Positions 10,067-22,502 of a DNA stretch of 64,000 nucleotides are shown piece after piece; the stretch's first letter is position 1, and each line of letters begins with the position of its first letter. Origin of the DNA: Ophthalmolycus amberensis. Lineage: Eukaryota > Chordata > Actinopteri > Perciformes > Zoarcidae. The translations under genes were made by a program, and so were the position numbers. The stretch lies in the NCBI GenBank assembly GCA_024529925.1, contig JAFEUB010000787.1:2716001-2780000 (forward strand), in the 5' to 3' direction. The notes under the pieces were generated by a model. The model was not told the origin of the DNA and did no database searches. It worked only from the letters and a program-made list of their open reading frames with translations.

Positions 10067-12981
10067 ATGGAAGTACAGAGCAATATCGGGCCCCAACAGA
10101 CAAACAGCAGCAGCATGTGTGAGGCGACGCAGAGGTCGAGCGATCCTCGGCGAAAGAGAGTGGATGAGCGCAGTGCGCCCTCGGAGATGGCCAGGATAAT
10201 CACTGACCCGGCCACGGGGAAGTGCTACTGCCGTGGAAAAGTTTTGGGAAAGGTAGCGCGAGCATATAATATGTAGTCGCTTTCTTTGGGGGGGGGGGGG
10301 GTTCCTTGTAACCTGAAGACGCAGCATGTTAACAGTGTTTTTCCTCTTTCCAGGGAGGGTTTGCAAAATGCTATGAGATGACCGACCTCTCCACCAGCAA
10401 AGTTTACGCAGCCAAAATCATCCCGCATGCACGCGTCTCCAAACCTCACCAACGAGAGAAGGTAAGCGCGCACGGCTCCGGTGCCTGTGCGCACTGGTGT
10501 GGTTAGACGGCACATTATCACAAAATTGCCTTTAGTTGCAATCGTGACCATGTTGTGCCTTCCTCTGCTAGATTGACCGAGAAATTGAGCTGCACCGAGC
10601 GCTGCACCACAAGCACATTGTGCACTTTTATCACCATTTTGAGGACAAGGAGAACATCTACATCCTGTTGGAATACTGCAGTAGAAAAGTAAGTGCTGTT
10701 TGTCACATACTTAAGTGTCCGTACGGTACTTTTACATTTGGATAACACCTGCATTGCACCTAAAGTTAACGAGGCAGCACTCAGTCTGTCCCCACAGTAA
10801 AATACTTCGGTTTTAATTGTATTGTGCAGCAAATCCACATATCTCCCTACAGTGTTTTTACATTAAGGATAATTCACTTTTTTGAGGTTTTCTTCAGAGG
10901 AAAATTTGTATTTCTAGAATCATTAAACTCGAGGAATTTCATTTAATCATTTCCTCTCTACATTATGTCTTTTTGCAGTCGTTGGCCCACATCCTGAAGG
11001 CTCGCAAAGTGCTTACTGAGCCAGAGGTGCGCTATTATCTAAGACAGATTGTATCTGGACTAAAGTACCTGCATGAACAAGAGATCCTTCACAGAGACCT
11101 GAAACTAGGTAAGGAATCTTTACACAGCAGTGACACGCTACAGTGCTGAGACGCTTTGTGCACAATTGTATCGATGCATTCTGTACAGGGGAGCTATCTC
11201 TTTTTTTTCTTTCTCATACGAACCCACTTCTTTCTCTGTAATCAGTTTATCAAGGGATCTGTGCAATGTTTAGCCTTTGATCCTTGGGTGAATATCAATT
11301 GCTCATCATCACATCCCCTTTCTTCCCCACAGGGAACTTCTTTGTGAGTGAGTCGATGGAGCTGAAGGTCGGGGACTTTGGTCTGGCTGCCAAGTTGGAG
11401 CCAGCGGGAAACCGGAGGAAGACGATCTGCGGAACTCCCAACTACCTGTCGCCGGAGGTGCTCAACAAGCAGGGCCACGGCTGTGAATCAGACATCTGGG
11501 CTCTAGGCTGTGTCATGTGAGTAGGAGAACTGTAAATTCACCATTAGATGCTTGAATGGTTTAGTAACTATATCTAAATTATTATTGAATGCCAGTCTGA
11601 TAATAATAATAATCAGTTCAAAAATACACATTGGCATCAAATTCCGTGGACTTGTCCATTCCTGTTTAGCCTAGTCACTTGTCTTTAGTGATAGAACTCG
11701 GCTCACTTTTGCCCTCCATCCTGCTCCAGGTACACCATGCTGTTGGGCAGACCACCATTTGAAACCACCAACCTGAAGGAGACGTACAGGTGTATTAGAG
11801 AGGCGCGGTATTCCCTGCCCTCCTCCCTGTCGCCACAGTCTAAGCAGCTAATCACCAGCCTGCTAGCCAAGACCCCAGAGGACCGACCTAACCTGGACCA
11901 CATTCTGAGGCACGACTTCTTCGCACAGGTTAGACCCTATTTCCGCCTGTCTGTCTCACTAAATGTCACTCTGTAGGAGTATAACAGTGACCCCCCCCCC
12001 CCCCCCCCTTCCCACCACTGACCCACTTTCGTTCCCCACAGGGCTTCAGTCCAGAGCGTCTGCCGGCGAGCTGTTGCCATTCAGCACCAGATTTCCACAT
12101 CTCAAGTCCCGCCAAGAGCTTCTTCAAGAAAGCTGCAGCTGCGCTCTTTGGGGGGAAGAGAGACAAGGTCAAATACTACGAGACTCTGAGTGAGTATTAT
12201 ATCAGCCTCTGAGCACTTCAAATGCCACCGGCACAGTTATGTTTCATTCTGCACAATTGTGGTTGCTACAAGAGGCAGCATTAAATAGAATTCACAAGAC
12301 GACTTCAAGCTCAATTCACATTTTATTGCTCTGTCAGTTCATGTAGCTGCTGGTTAAGAGGTCATGCCCTGATATGTTGTGTGTGTGTGTGTGTGGTCAT
12401 TGCCTTTGATAGATAAATTAACCAAAGAGGAAGAGGAGATCTACAAACTGCAGCATGACCTGGAGAGAACTGTCATCAGCCAACAGCAGAGCAAAAAGAT
12501 TTCTGAGGTAAGACATTGAATGAATATTCAACACAAAAGAGGATCTTTACAAGAGTGTAGGTGGTGTTGCAGGCACATTATTCATACGGCCATTAAATAA
12601 ATTGGCGGGATATCATCTTGAGGAGAATCCAATGAGTCACTCTGATGCAGCACTAAAACTTCACAACAGCACAATTTCAAAGCAAACTAAAAGCACTTAT
12701 TTTTCAACCTTTTTAAAGCCCTCAGCTTTGCATCCGTGGCGTGGGTGACGGCTTAGTCATAGTAGGAAGAGATTATCCAAACTCCGAGATTCTAACTCAT
12801 TTCGTCACCGTTTTCTCACCGTCAGAATGGAAGTCTACTTCCGCCATCTGCCGAGAGCCCCGTTGGCACAGCAACGGAGAGCCAGTCCCCGACGACGCGA
12901 GACACCATCCGTCTCATCGTCAGGGGGAGCCTGGGGAGTTGCAGCAGCGAATGTAAGCTCACCAGGTTTCACTCACTCACA

Positions 12982-13014
<33 letters not shown>

Positions 13015-14807
13015 CCCAGTGATCTCACACAGGCATGAATCGATGTTATGTAATACCCTTTTCATTTTAACCTTCAACTGTAAACTACACACAAGAAAAT
13101 AGAGATTTGATGTAACGGCTGGAATGCAAAATAATTTCTTGTAATGTAACATAAAGCTAAGTGACGCCCTGTTGTTTGCTCCTGAAGGCCTGGAAGACAG
13201 CACGACAGGCAGTGTGGCTGAGACCGTTGCAAGCGTGTTGAGGGGATGTCTGGAGAATATGCCGAAAGGTGAGTCGACCTGTTGAAATGATTTTCAAAGC
13301 CATGACCTGTACACATTGTGGATCCGATGGTTCCACATTGAAAGCTTTCGCTATACAACTAAAGCTCTTTTCCTGCACTGAACCTTGAGTCGTCTAAACA
13401 GAGAGACATGTCGATCAAAGGACTCCCAAAGAACATGTAGATTCATGCTCCAGTGTTTCATTTCTTAAAGATGCACTCCCTGATTTTGTTGACACACCCA
13501 CATTTGCTCCAAGCTCAAGGTTGTCTGTTCTTTAAATCTTCCTTTTTTAATTGTAATCAAATCCTCCTCCTCTGTGTTCCCCCCTTGCAGCCGACGACAT
13601 TCCTCAGGGCTCCAACACCTGCAGTCTTCAATGGGTGACTAAATGGGTGGACTACTCCAACAAGTACGGCTTTGGCTACCAATTGTCTGATTACACAGTG
13701 GGAGTTCTCTTCAACAACGGCACCCACATGAGCCTCCTGCCAGACAGAAAGTATGCTCCATTCTGTGCTTTCACCACAGCTTACCGTCAGTTTGACAGCT
13801 ACTAGTCACTACATATAATGGACATGGCCTTTTTCAGCATGCTGTAGTACTTCGTGAGGGAATCACCTTAACTGTTTTCAAGCAAGAGGAATATTTTCAG
13901 TCAAGAATACCAACAGCTTTTGAATGTCAAGGAAATCCATCTATGTTTGCTCCATTTATGTAGTGTTTATCTGAGTGGTTGTGTAACTCTGTGTTTATCT
14001 CCTTCTCTTCAGGACCATCCATTACTATGCAGAGTTGGGCCAGTGCTCTGTCTTCCCTACTTGCGAGGTTCCTGAACACTTTGTGGGCCAGGTGACTGTG
14101 CTCAAGTACTTTTCCCACTACATGGAGGAGAACCTCATGGATGTAAGTAAATCTCTCTATTCACCCACTCCTCTTTCTGTAATATATATCTCTCTTGCTA
14201 TTATGTGTCTTTGTCTTTCCATCCCCTGAAGCATCAGAGATGGTATCTTTTCATGTCGCAGCCTGTCTAATCCTGCTGCGTTACTCTTTTGCTTTCTCAG
14301 GGCGGGGACCTGGGTAGTATGACGGCTGCACACTTGCCCAGACTCTACCTGCTGCAGTGGCTCAAGTCCGACCGCGCCCTCATGATGGTCTTTAACTGAC
14401 GGCACTTTCCAGGTAAACACACAGGAAACAGAGCCGTTGCTGGGCATGCTCAAAGCAACACGTTTTAGGTGCAGTGCACAACACAGATCAACAGAGGAGT
14501 AGGGTTAGACTACAAATCAAATCAGAAAAAAGTTAACTTGCAATGGTCTTTTGCCCAAAATTGATAGAGAATGAACTAATAAATGAACTTTTTTTAATTT
14601 TTATTATCTACAAAGATCAACTTTTACCACGACCACACCAAGATCATCCTGTGTTGCCAGAGGGATGAGTACATGCTGACATACATCAACGAGGACCGCG
14701 TCTCCAAAACCTTCAAACTCAGCTCCCTGCTGACGTCTGGATGCCCCACCGACCTGCGCGAACGCATGGTGTACTCCCTCAACATGCTTCTGCAGAGGTG
14801 CAGCTAA
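10067..14807 (+). CDS. plk2: polo-like kinase 2, 14 exons, with a one-base frameshift in exon 13
   Basis: PLK2 is a Ser/Thr kinase acting in centriole duplication, stress response and synaptic down-scaling. Coding exons: 10067-10252, 10354-10461, 10572-10688, 10979-11108, 11333-11516, 11730-11928, 12042-12189, 12413-12507, 12826-12952, 13188-13268, 13591-13750, 14013-14142, 14301-14412 and 14616-14807. All junctions are GT-AG and phases match. Kinase landmarks: GKVLGKGGFAKC loop (about 58-68), Lys83 in AAK, HRDLKLGN (Asp177), DFG (195-197) and activation-loop KTICGTPNYLSPE (Thr211). KSFFKKAAAALFGGK follows the kinase domain. Polo box 1 includes WVTKWVDYSNKYGFGYQ. Start MEVQSNIGPQ..MCEATQ parallels human PLK2, which ends in MLLQRCN; this one ends MLLQRCS. 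Without the extra base the protein would be 655 residues (human 685); as read it stops at 587. The paralogue (2a or 2b) is not resolved. Confidence 0.95.
11991..12008. repeat. poly-C tract in plk2 intron 6
   Basis: Eighteen C residues about 30 bp before the exon 7 acceptor, within its pyrimidine-rich tract. Confidence 0.9.
12984..13012. repeat. (CA)n microsatellite in plk2 intron 9
   Basis: A short CA tract 30 bp downstream of the exon 9 donor. Confidence 0.95.
14391..14412 (+). other. plk2: frameshift and premature TGA near the end of plk2 exon 13
   Basis: The exon reads TTT AAC T GAC GGC ACT TTC CAG before the GTAAAC donor. PLK2 orthologues have F-N-D-G-T-F-Q here. The T at 14397 is therefore one base too many. 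It makes TGA at 14397-14399 and puts exon 14 out of frame, although exon 14 itself is fully open when read in its own frame to TAA at 14805-14807. The stop lies 13 nt before the last exon junction, so nonsense-mediated decay might not be triggered. The site is not a homopolymer. It could be a real allele, a lineage-specific truncation or an assembly error. Confidence 0.85.
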
Positions 14808-15620
14808 ACCTACGATAATGCGCCTTGGACGGCGTTACACAAGAGAAATCTACGCAGTGTGCTGCTGCAGCGGGACCAGAGTTGTGTGGGAAGGACAAGT
14901 TTGAGAATGGACCTGTGAAAAGTGAATTAACATTCCTACACTGTTGCACCTTCATGACTCAGCAGAGGTGCGGGGGGGGAACAAAATAGTAACACGCAGA
15001 GACTCTGTGTGGAATGAAATGTAGCACGATGACAAAGGGCTGATTTGTATGTTGATTGTTGGAGAAGAGGAAAGATGGACTATGTTGGAGCGAGTATGTT
15101 GGTACGAATGTGAACCCCAGCTGTTTGGGGGGGAAAGACGAACGCTGGGCTGGCACCAGCTTAAACATGTATTGTATAGCTGATGCTGTTTTATAGAGGC
15201 AAACCATAAACTGATGCTCTGAATGTAACCAGAGCTAGACTGTGGAATATTGTAAATGATGTACAGTGTATGTTACAGCCAACTCAGCAGTGCAGACAAT
15301 TGATTTGCTAATGCGTGTGGATGCTACAGAGTTTGGCTGTTTGTGTGGGAGGGGTGTAACATCACACTAACTCTTAAAACTGTGATTTGTTCTCTTTAAT
15401 GACGGACAGTATGGCACATTGAGATGGGAACCAGTGGGATGATGAGAGGGAGAGAATTGCATTTAAAAAAACAACAAAAAAACAGTACCAGGGATTCTTA
15501 AAGTATCTTAAGAGCCATTATCATCATGGTAGAAAATGTCCTAAATAAGTTATTGTGTGTAAAAAAAAAAAAAAAAGGTGCAGTATTTATTTATTTAATA
15601 ATAAAGAGCATTTTCTAAAA
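14808..15620 (+). other. plk2: plk2 3' UTR with AU-rich elements and polyA signal
   Basis: The UTR runs from the TAA at 14805-14807 to just past AATAAA at 15600-15605. Overlapping ATTTA pentamers (TATTTATTTATTTA, about 15584-15598) directly precede the signal. AU-rich elements of this type destabilise immediate-early mRNAs, which suits PLK2. A 16-base A tract lies at about 15561-15576. Confidence 0.75.
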
Positions 15621-18600
15621 TAAGAACTACTCCTGAGTACTTGTCCTTCTCATTGATTGTTTGTACCCATATTTATTTTCAGAAGCATAATTTGCTCCGT
15701 CTGCTAAAAGCTGTTGTTCAATGTTTACTGCTATTACATTTTCCGAGTGTTCCCTCAAAATAGAGGCTTGTTGTTGAGGTTTCTTTTTTTAAAGTGCAAT
15801 TTAACAAACATGAAAATGAACAGTGTCCTTGTTTCATATGTAAGAAGCAGTTCATGTGTGATGAGATTTAGATCAAACAACTCTTATCTGTGGGCTGGTC
15901 CAAGTCAAAAAGTCAAAGCAAGTATTTTCTCTTGAAACTTCCACAGGAAATGGGCACACAGAGATACTTGATAGAGAGCAAGTTTACAGTGAAGTTGTTT
16001 ATACTCGAGGTTCACGCCGCTGTCTTTTCCTCCGGAGTGATAAATGGAGGATGGCAAAGAGGACTTGACTGTGCAATGTGGCTGACCTTGTCTTACACAA
16101 ACGGGCGCTTGCTACGTCGCATACAAACGAGGGCTCTGATCAACAGATAGGCCGGCTGGGTGGTTCAGACACACGGGGGGGGGGGGAAAGACGGCCTAAT
16201 AGTGGCATGCGGCCTAATGCAATGACTGAATGTCTGTCGTACTATGTCAGTGATTGCATCAGAGCTTTTGAGGTGACGATCATTCTTCGACATCCTTTCA
16301 CATTCACTGACTGTAGCCATGGAAACTAGCAACCACTGACCAAGTTTGGGAGAGTCGGAAATGAATGAAAGCCGGCACGGTTTCTCCTTGCTGAAAGTCA
16401 GAGCTCGTGTCCTGACATACTACTACTGATCCGCTTTTCTGCTGCACGCGCTTTGTTCTCCACGAGTATTTGATCCGGCTGTTCTGTTGAACACCTCGTC
16501 ACCCTCCGCGCTTATGTAATGATGGAAGTTGAACATGGATGTTTGAGTCATCCCTCTGGATGTTCGCTCAGAATATCTGTGCTCTTATCGGAGTTCAATA
16601 ATGAATGCCTCTCATGCATAAACGGACCCACGCTGACAGAAGCAGCACAGGAAGTAGCCTACAAGAAGAAAGAGCAGAAATTATTCATGACAACACCTCT
16701 AGGTCTGTGTGTGTGTGTTTTGACAGTAATGGCCCCTGCAATGGATGCTTCAGTTAGACATAAATAGATGTTGTTCATGACGTGAAGTTTTCTGGCCTCC
16801 GGGGAGCATTTTTACCCCTGGTCCTAATATCTGAAGCACAGTGCAGCATCTCCATCGGATGGATGCAATTGGGACGAACCAAATTAATAACAGACTGCTG
16901 CCTCTTTCCAAGCAAGCGAGAGCAATAGTGGCAGCTTCTCTGAGGTTATGTGAGGGGAACTATTATCCAGTCCAGTGTAGATTCAGCTCCTGTGATGATC
17001 ACTGCAAGCAAACACTCAGGATCTCTTCTGTGAGTCAGCATTTGTTAGCTCATCAGCTCTATTGGCCTCATAGGAACTTTCTGCACGTCTGATAAGTGTA
17101 GATAAGCTAATTAAAAAAAACCTGTGGAGTTCAAAAAGCTAATAGTTCACTTGATGTTCTTAGTGTCACTGTCATGTTATAACACTGCCCGTTTTCAGTA
17201 TCGCACACACAAAGCTGCTGCTCCTCGGTATAATGTCACGTTGACAGTCGGAAAAGTCTTGTGCATGCGGACAGGCTCAGCTCTGGAATGAGTCTAAGCT
17301 GGAGTGCCAACGCCTGTCTGTATTACCTCAGCTTCTATAGAGTTCTCTGCAGGCAGTGGAGTGAGTCAGATCGACGCTAAAAGTGATAGGCGGCACATTC
17401 TGCCTGAGAAAGAAAAGAAGAAACATGCTTTGATGTGTGCACACGCCGGGAGGCATTGGGGGGTGAGAGGGCCTTTGCATATCAAATGTCAACACTCCTC
17501 CTCCTACTATGTGGACCAAAACAGATGTAGTATAGAGGGAGCTGGGATGACTTCGCCCATTCTCTGCTGTAGCCTACAGTATCGACTGGAGAGATGAGCA
17601 ATGCACAGCAGTCAAACCTACGTTGCCAGTGCCAACTTAGACAAATACAGTCTTAAATGTAAAATGCATGTGTCCAGAGTGTGTACAAGCACGTAAGAAG
17701 GTTTATGTGTGTTTCCTTTTCAACGTACTTCCATTCCTTTCAGACCAATAAATATGTTATGTTGAGAATGAGTCATCATAATGCAGTGCATGGCCAATTA
17801 CGCTCAGTAATGGTCTGTTTCTGTTTTTTTTTCTTGTTGAAAATAGAACCTTTTGGATTTATATTTTCTTCATGAATCAAAATGTACTGAGTGTTATTGC
17901 AATACATTGTTTAAACCTCAAACCAAGGATCCTGACTAAAGTACCCAAATTCAATCAATGTACACAATTAGCATAAAGCTCTTTGATTCTTATTAAATAC
18001 ATGTAGTGGAGGTTTTCTTTATCCAGACATTAATCATACGTGTCAGGCTAACTCAGCCGGAGTGACCCGAGATGAACCGTTGCACACAGTCGTCTTCATC
18101 TCGTCGCCGCTGGACTGTGGCATAAGCTGTCATGTGCTCTGGATGAGCATCATAGTCTGATCGTCATGACAACAGATTGTGCTACGTGTCCTTCTCCACT
18201 GCATCAGCACCCTCGTCTGTGATGTCAGCAGAGAATGTGACTTCCTCGAAAATGGGGTGACGATCTGCTGACTTCTTTAATAAAAACATCACGTGGTTGT
18301 GTGTGGGCAGACAAAGATAAGATTCAAGAGGGGAAAATGAGAAAAACTGCATGAGCTGCCACACCAATGAAAACTCCAACACTTTTTCAGCCATTTCCCA
18401 TGAATAGAAGATATAACACCTTTAGACAATGCAGTGACTGTACTTTTTAACACTAGAATGTAAAATTCCAAGCATTAACAAATACGGTACTATACATACT
18501 TTTCCAAATGTAATGATTCTATACCAAATTCACAGACATCCAGCACGTCCTCTATACTCTGCCCAAAGGCTATAGCTATATGATAAGGAAACATGCCACA

Positions 18601-18840
18601 ACGTCTTATGTTCTGATTGGTCTAAAATCTAGGAATCTGGGATGGACTTACTTTGGGCAAGTATCTAACATTTTTGGATCACATGAACAATCACACTTTG
18701 ATCAATAGTCAAAGTCAGGATTTTTGAGGAATGAGGAAAAACGTTTTTATTTAATTACTTTTTTCTAATACTGCATACAGTATGTGTGCATATCTTTGAT
18801 ATTTTACTTGCTGTGAGATCACAAACCAAACACTTAGTTT
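15621..18840. other. intergenic sequence, no gene recognised
   Basis: This begins the roughly 40-kb stretch without a recognisable gene. No open frame has a familiar domain. A possible RFX X-box, GTAGCCATGGAAAC, lies at 16313-16326 and a G run at about 16178-16187. Nothing else stands out. Confidence 0.5.
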
Positions 18841-18851
18841 CTACAGCCATT

Positions 18852-18965
18852 TTCTTATCATACTGTACTACATCTAGTCTTTAGGCACATGCACTGCTGT
18901 TTTTCCCTAATATTTAATGGAGTATGGATCCCTGTGCCTAAAGATTAGATATAGTATGATAAGAA
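18852..18965. repeat. imperfect inverted repeat able to form a long hairpin
   Basis: The left arm 18852-18889 (TTCTTATCATACTGTAC..TTTAGGCACA) pairs with the right arm 18933-18965 (TGTGCCTAAAGATTAG..TATGATAAGAA) across a 43-bp loop, with a 5-nt bulge and a few mismatches. It could be a small MITE remnant or a transcribed hairpin. No flanking target duplication is evident. Confidence 0.8.
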
Positions 18966-19476
18966 ATAATCTTCAGAAAATGTCTTCAGACTTGTGACTC
19001 GAGCTGAGAGAACACATCCAGCAAAGTAAATTAAACATTTCAGTTGCAGGCACTATGATAAACGCCGCTCAGGCAGTCCAGTATTTAGGCCAGATCTGCC
19101 TCTCAGTAATATAATAATCATCGACCATATTTCAATACGGTAACAGAAACAACTGCAAAACCTGTCCCCTGGAGTTTTAGCTTTTCGGGTTGCAATTCCT
19201 GTGGGAACCAACCCAAAAGTCCTGCAGCATCAACCTCCCCATCCTGTCATTATAGCATAGTAGTTGTACGGATGATCATTGAAATGCACTGGGTTGGGAG
19301 ATAATTACTGTTTAAGCTCTTCTAAAGTAGACGTTGCATTCCATCCATAGCAGAATATGAAAGGTTCCCTTTCTCATACTCAAATTCCTCTTTGCAAGGT
19401 TTAACTTGTTTGAGAATTAGTTGCTTATCAAGGACATAGTCATGTTTTATTGGTTCCAATGATTGTTTTTCAAAAG

Positions 19477-19614
19477 CTGTCTGTCTGCCTGTCTGTCTGC
19501 CTATCTGTCTGTCTGTCTGCCTGTCTGTCTGTCTGCCTGCCTGTCTGCCTGTCTGTCTGTCTGTATGTCTGTCTGTCTGTCTGTCTGTCTGTATGTCTGT
19601 CTCTCTATCTATCT
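19477..19614. repeat. (CTGT)n/(CTGC) tetranucleotide microsatellite
   Basis: About 138 bp of CTGT units with interspersed CTGC, CTAT and ATGT variants. The apparent leucine/cysteine/valine-rich frame across it is an artefact of the repeat. Confidence 0.97.
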
Positions 19615-19890
19615 GAAAATCTTACCCAAAACTTGATATACAAAGTTCATGCTTGAGCCAGCAGCAAAACACCAACTAGCCTGTTCAAGGCACGTGGTTC
19701 AAAGGCTATTTAAGGTGAGCAGTGTTGGTGTCACTAAATGTGGGAAGCGAGGCATTTAGCAACGATCCGTGAAGTGTGGCAAGTGTTTAAATACAGCCCT
19801 GCCTTGTGGAGGGAGGGAACTCCAGAGGCTTCAAAGCAGCGTTTCAATCCTGTGACTCATTGAGGATATACAAGGACAAAGCAAATCCCA

Positions 19891-19892
<2 letters not shown>

Positions 19893-19937
<45 letters not shown>
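19893..19937. repeat. (CA)n microsatellite
   Basis: About 22 CA units in non-coding sequence. Confidence 0.97.
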
Positions 19938-19938
<1 letters not shown>

Positions 19939-22319
19939 ATCTCCCTTTGGATTTAGGTGGGGTTTCGTTGCCCAATAACTTAATAGCTGAATGTTAATTA
20001 TCTTTTCTCTATCCATGCTGGAGCTTTACATTCTATTACCACTGCTAGATACAGACGTATGTTTCTAACAAAAATGCAATGTGTAAATTGTGTATTTATA
20101 TATATTTATCAACATCAATGCGAGCAGATTTGTTGATACAAGGTTGTGACTTAATTCTATGTTACAGCTTCCACCAATGTCCCAGTATGCCCGCACTCTT
20201 TAGAGCCAATACAACTGCAAACTATATATTATCCTCTCCTGAGTTTCAGTAGCTCTGACTTAAGTGAGAAGCTCTACAGCAGCTCTTGGTCTTTGGTAAT
20301 GGTGTGGTTTGTTCATTTATTACAACAAATTCCTTATTTACTAATCATACAATCATAAAGTTGGAGAAGTTTGGACTACTATAAAGTTTGTTCAGAGACA
20401 TGTAACTGAGAGGTGTGTGACACAGCCCATATGTTGCCTTGGTCCGGTAAATGGAAAAAGGTAATGTTATCCAAATTGCCGTCCTCGCAGCATGCACAAG
20501 ACAGATGCAGAGGCGGACAAAATGGACTGCGGTGCCGGATGGAGGAGGATCGGCTTCATGATGTCAGCTGGGGGAAGATGAATCTCCACAAACTTTGATG
20601 ATGCTTCAGAGTGCTGGCATTTCCGGACACAAAACATTTGCGAAGCAGCCTGGGCTGAAGAGGAAAAAAAGGGACATCACATTGTGATTTTTCTTTATTC
20701 TTTAAGTTAAAGGAACAATTTACAGTATGTTCAACTGAATGATTCGTGTGGCAGACACATATGCTTTCTCTGTGACGCAACCGTCCAACCATACAGAGGG
20801 ACCATGAACTGGTATCTCACACGTTGCTACATGTATCAGCTGAATGTTTTCACCGAAAGCAAGAAAAAAAAAGAAACACTTCTCATTACGCAGCTGTAGC
20901 TGCTTTGAGAACGACTGAATTAAATATCCGCTCATTTGCAGACAGTCTGTTCAACATATTGCTGCCCTATTTGTGTGCCTAGCTGCTCTCATTCATGAAA
21001 ACTCTCTTCCTGTTCCGGTGTGGAGGGAAAATAAAGGTAAAATGCCAGTACAAAGAGGAGGCTGGAGAGTCTGGCATGAGGTTAGCGTGGTAGGGCAGTG
21101 TTCCCGGGGATCCGTCTGACAGCCCCATCAAAGAGCCAATCAGTGCATCGTCTCTGATAATAGATCATCAGTCTCCGCTTGCTCTCCCATTGAGCTGAGT
21201 GGGAGACACACTACTGTTTCCAAGGCAACTGACATCCTCATCATCGTACGCACGGTGAACACACCCAGCTGAAATTTATGTGGCCGCTCTCTGTTGGTCC
21301 TCCATGTATTGCGTGCACACATTGTGATCATATCGTTTCATAAGATTGGTTTTGAAATGTGTATTTGTAAACACTGGTTATTTAATTCAATACTGGACGG
21401 TCTTCCTTCTTACACGCACGCCAGTTGAATCATTCAACACCTGTCGATGCAAAATGTTTGCCGGCAGGCATGAACAAAACATTTCAAAGACTGTGGTATT
21501 ACCCGCATTTGTCTCAAGAATAGCTTGATTTAAGAAGGTCGTACCATCTGAAGAGACTTTGTGCTAAACATACATGTTGCTGCTGACCTTTAAATCGTTT
21601 CTGGTTAAAAGTAGCAAATTGCTCTCATGTCTTACTTTGTCCTTTGTTTTCCCAAGTCATTTCCCTTTCACTTTGCATCAGCATTATGCTCCCCTGACTG
21701 TGACTCTCCAGATTCTCACAGGAAGCATCCACATAGATAAAACCTTTGAAAAACCATGTGGCTGTACAAACATAACTATCACAATCGTGTCCTTTTATCT
21801 AAACCTTTGTTTTAGGCCTTAACATCAATAAACCTCAAGCACTACAAAAATCCCCAAACATACAAATATGATTTTAAAAAAGTCAACTCATCTGTGGTAA
21901 ATTGTGACTCTGATAACTTTTGAGTAAGTTTTGTCTTTTTCTTAGCTGCTAGAATCAATAAGGTGTAGATGTGAAAGGAGAGGTGAGAGTTGTACTGGGC
22001 TGCAGCAGCTGCCATGGCACTGATGAATGATTGAGAATGACTGACGCACGCCTGCTCTGTAAACTGCGTTTGTGAATAAACCTTCAACTCGCCAAATATG
22101 ACACAATAACTGTTGACGAACTGTCATGCCGTTTACTGTTAACCATTCGGTAGGACAATAGCTGCTGTCACTGTTTGTGTTCCTTTCAGGGGGAAGTGAA
22201 CAGGAACACATCCTACGGGATATCCTTTGTTTGGCCTGGCAGATGAAATGGGAACCATGAACCAAATGAGTTTAAGGATTAAGGAGGACGACACACTCTC
22301 AAAGATCCTAAGTGTAATA
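19938..22319. other. intergenic sequence, no gene recognised
   Basis: Non-coding on both strands as far as can be judged, with only short frames lacking motifs. No repeat could be bounded. Confidence 0.5.
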
Positions 22320-22502
22320 ATAGGACAATTAACTTAGTTGATATTCTTACTGTTTATTACTTATGTATATTTATATTACTTGTTGCTCTTGTTTTTTACT
22401 CTGTATCTTGTGTGCACTGTCCACTTTGCTGCTGTGATCCTGTGAATTTCCCCACTGCGGGACTAATAAAGGATTATCTTATCTTATCTTATCTTATCTT
22501 AT
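22320..22502 (+). mobile_element. LINE/SINE 3' end with TTATC tail
   Basis: The stretch ends GAATTTCCCCACTGCGGGAC, then TAATAAAGGA and (TTATC)n at about 22474-22502. This is the characteristic 3' terminus of L2-like elements and their SINE partners in fish. Only the 3' non-coding end is present and no reverse transcriptase frame is seen. The left boundary is approximate. Confidence 0.75.

Noticed and set aside
14391..14412. Possibility that the plk2 TGA is removed by an alternative splice site
   Set aside because: No GT donor in exon 13 upstream of the TGA would preserve the conserved polo-box sequence in phase with exon 14. The one-base insertion remains the simplest reading.
19477..19614. 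Regular repeat considered as a CRISPR-like array
   Set aside because: It is a tetranucleotide microsatellite without spacers, in a vertebrate genome.
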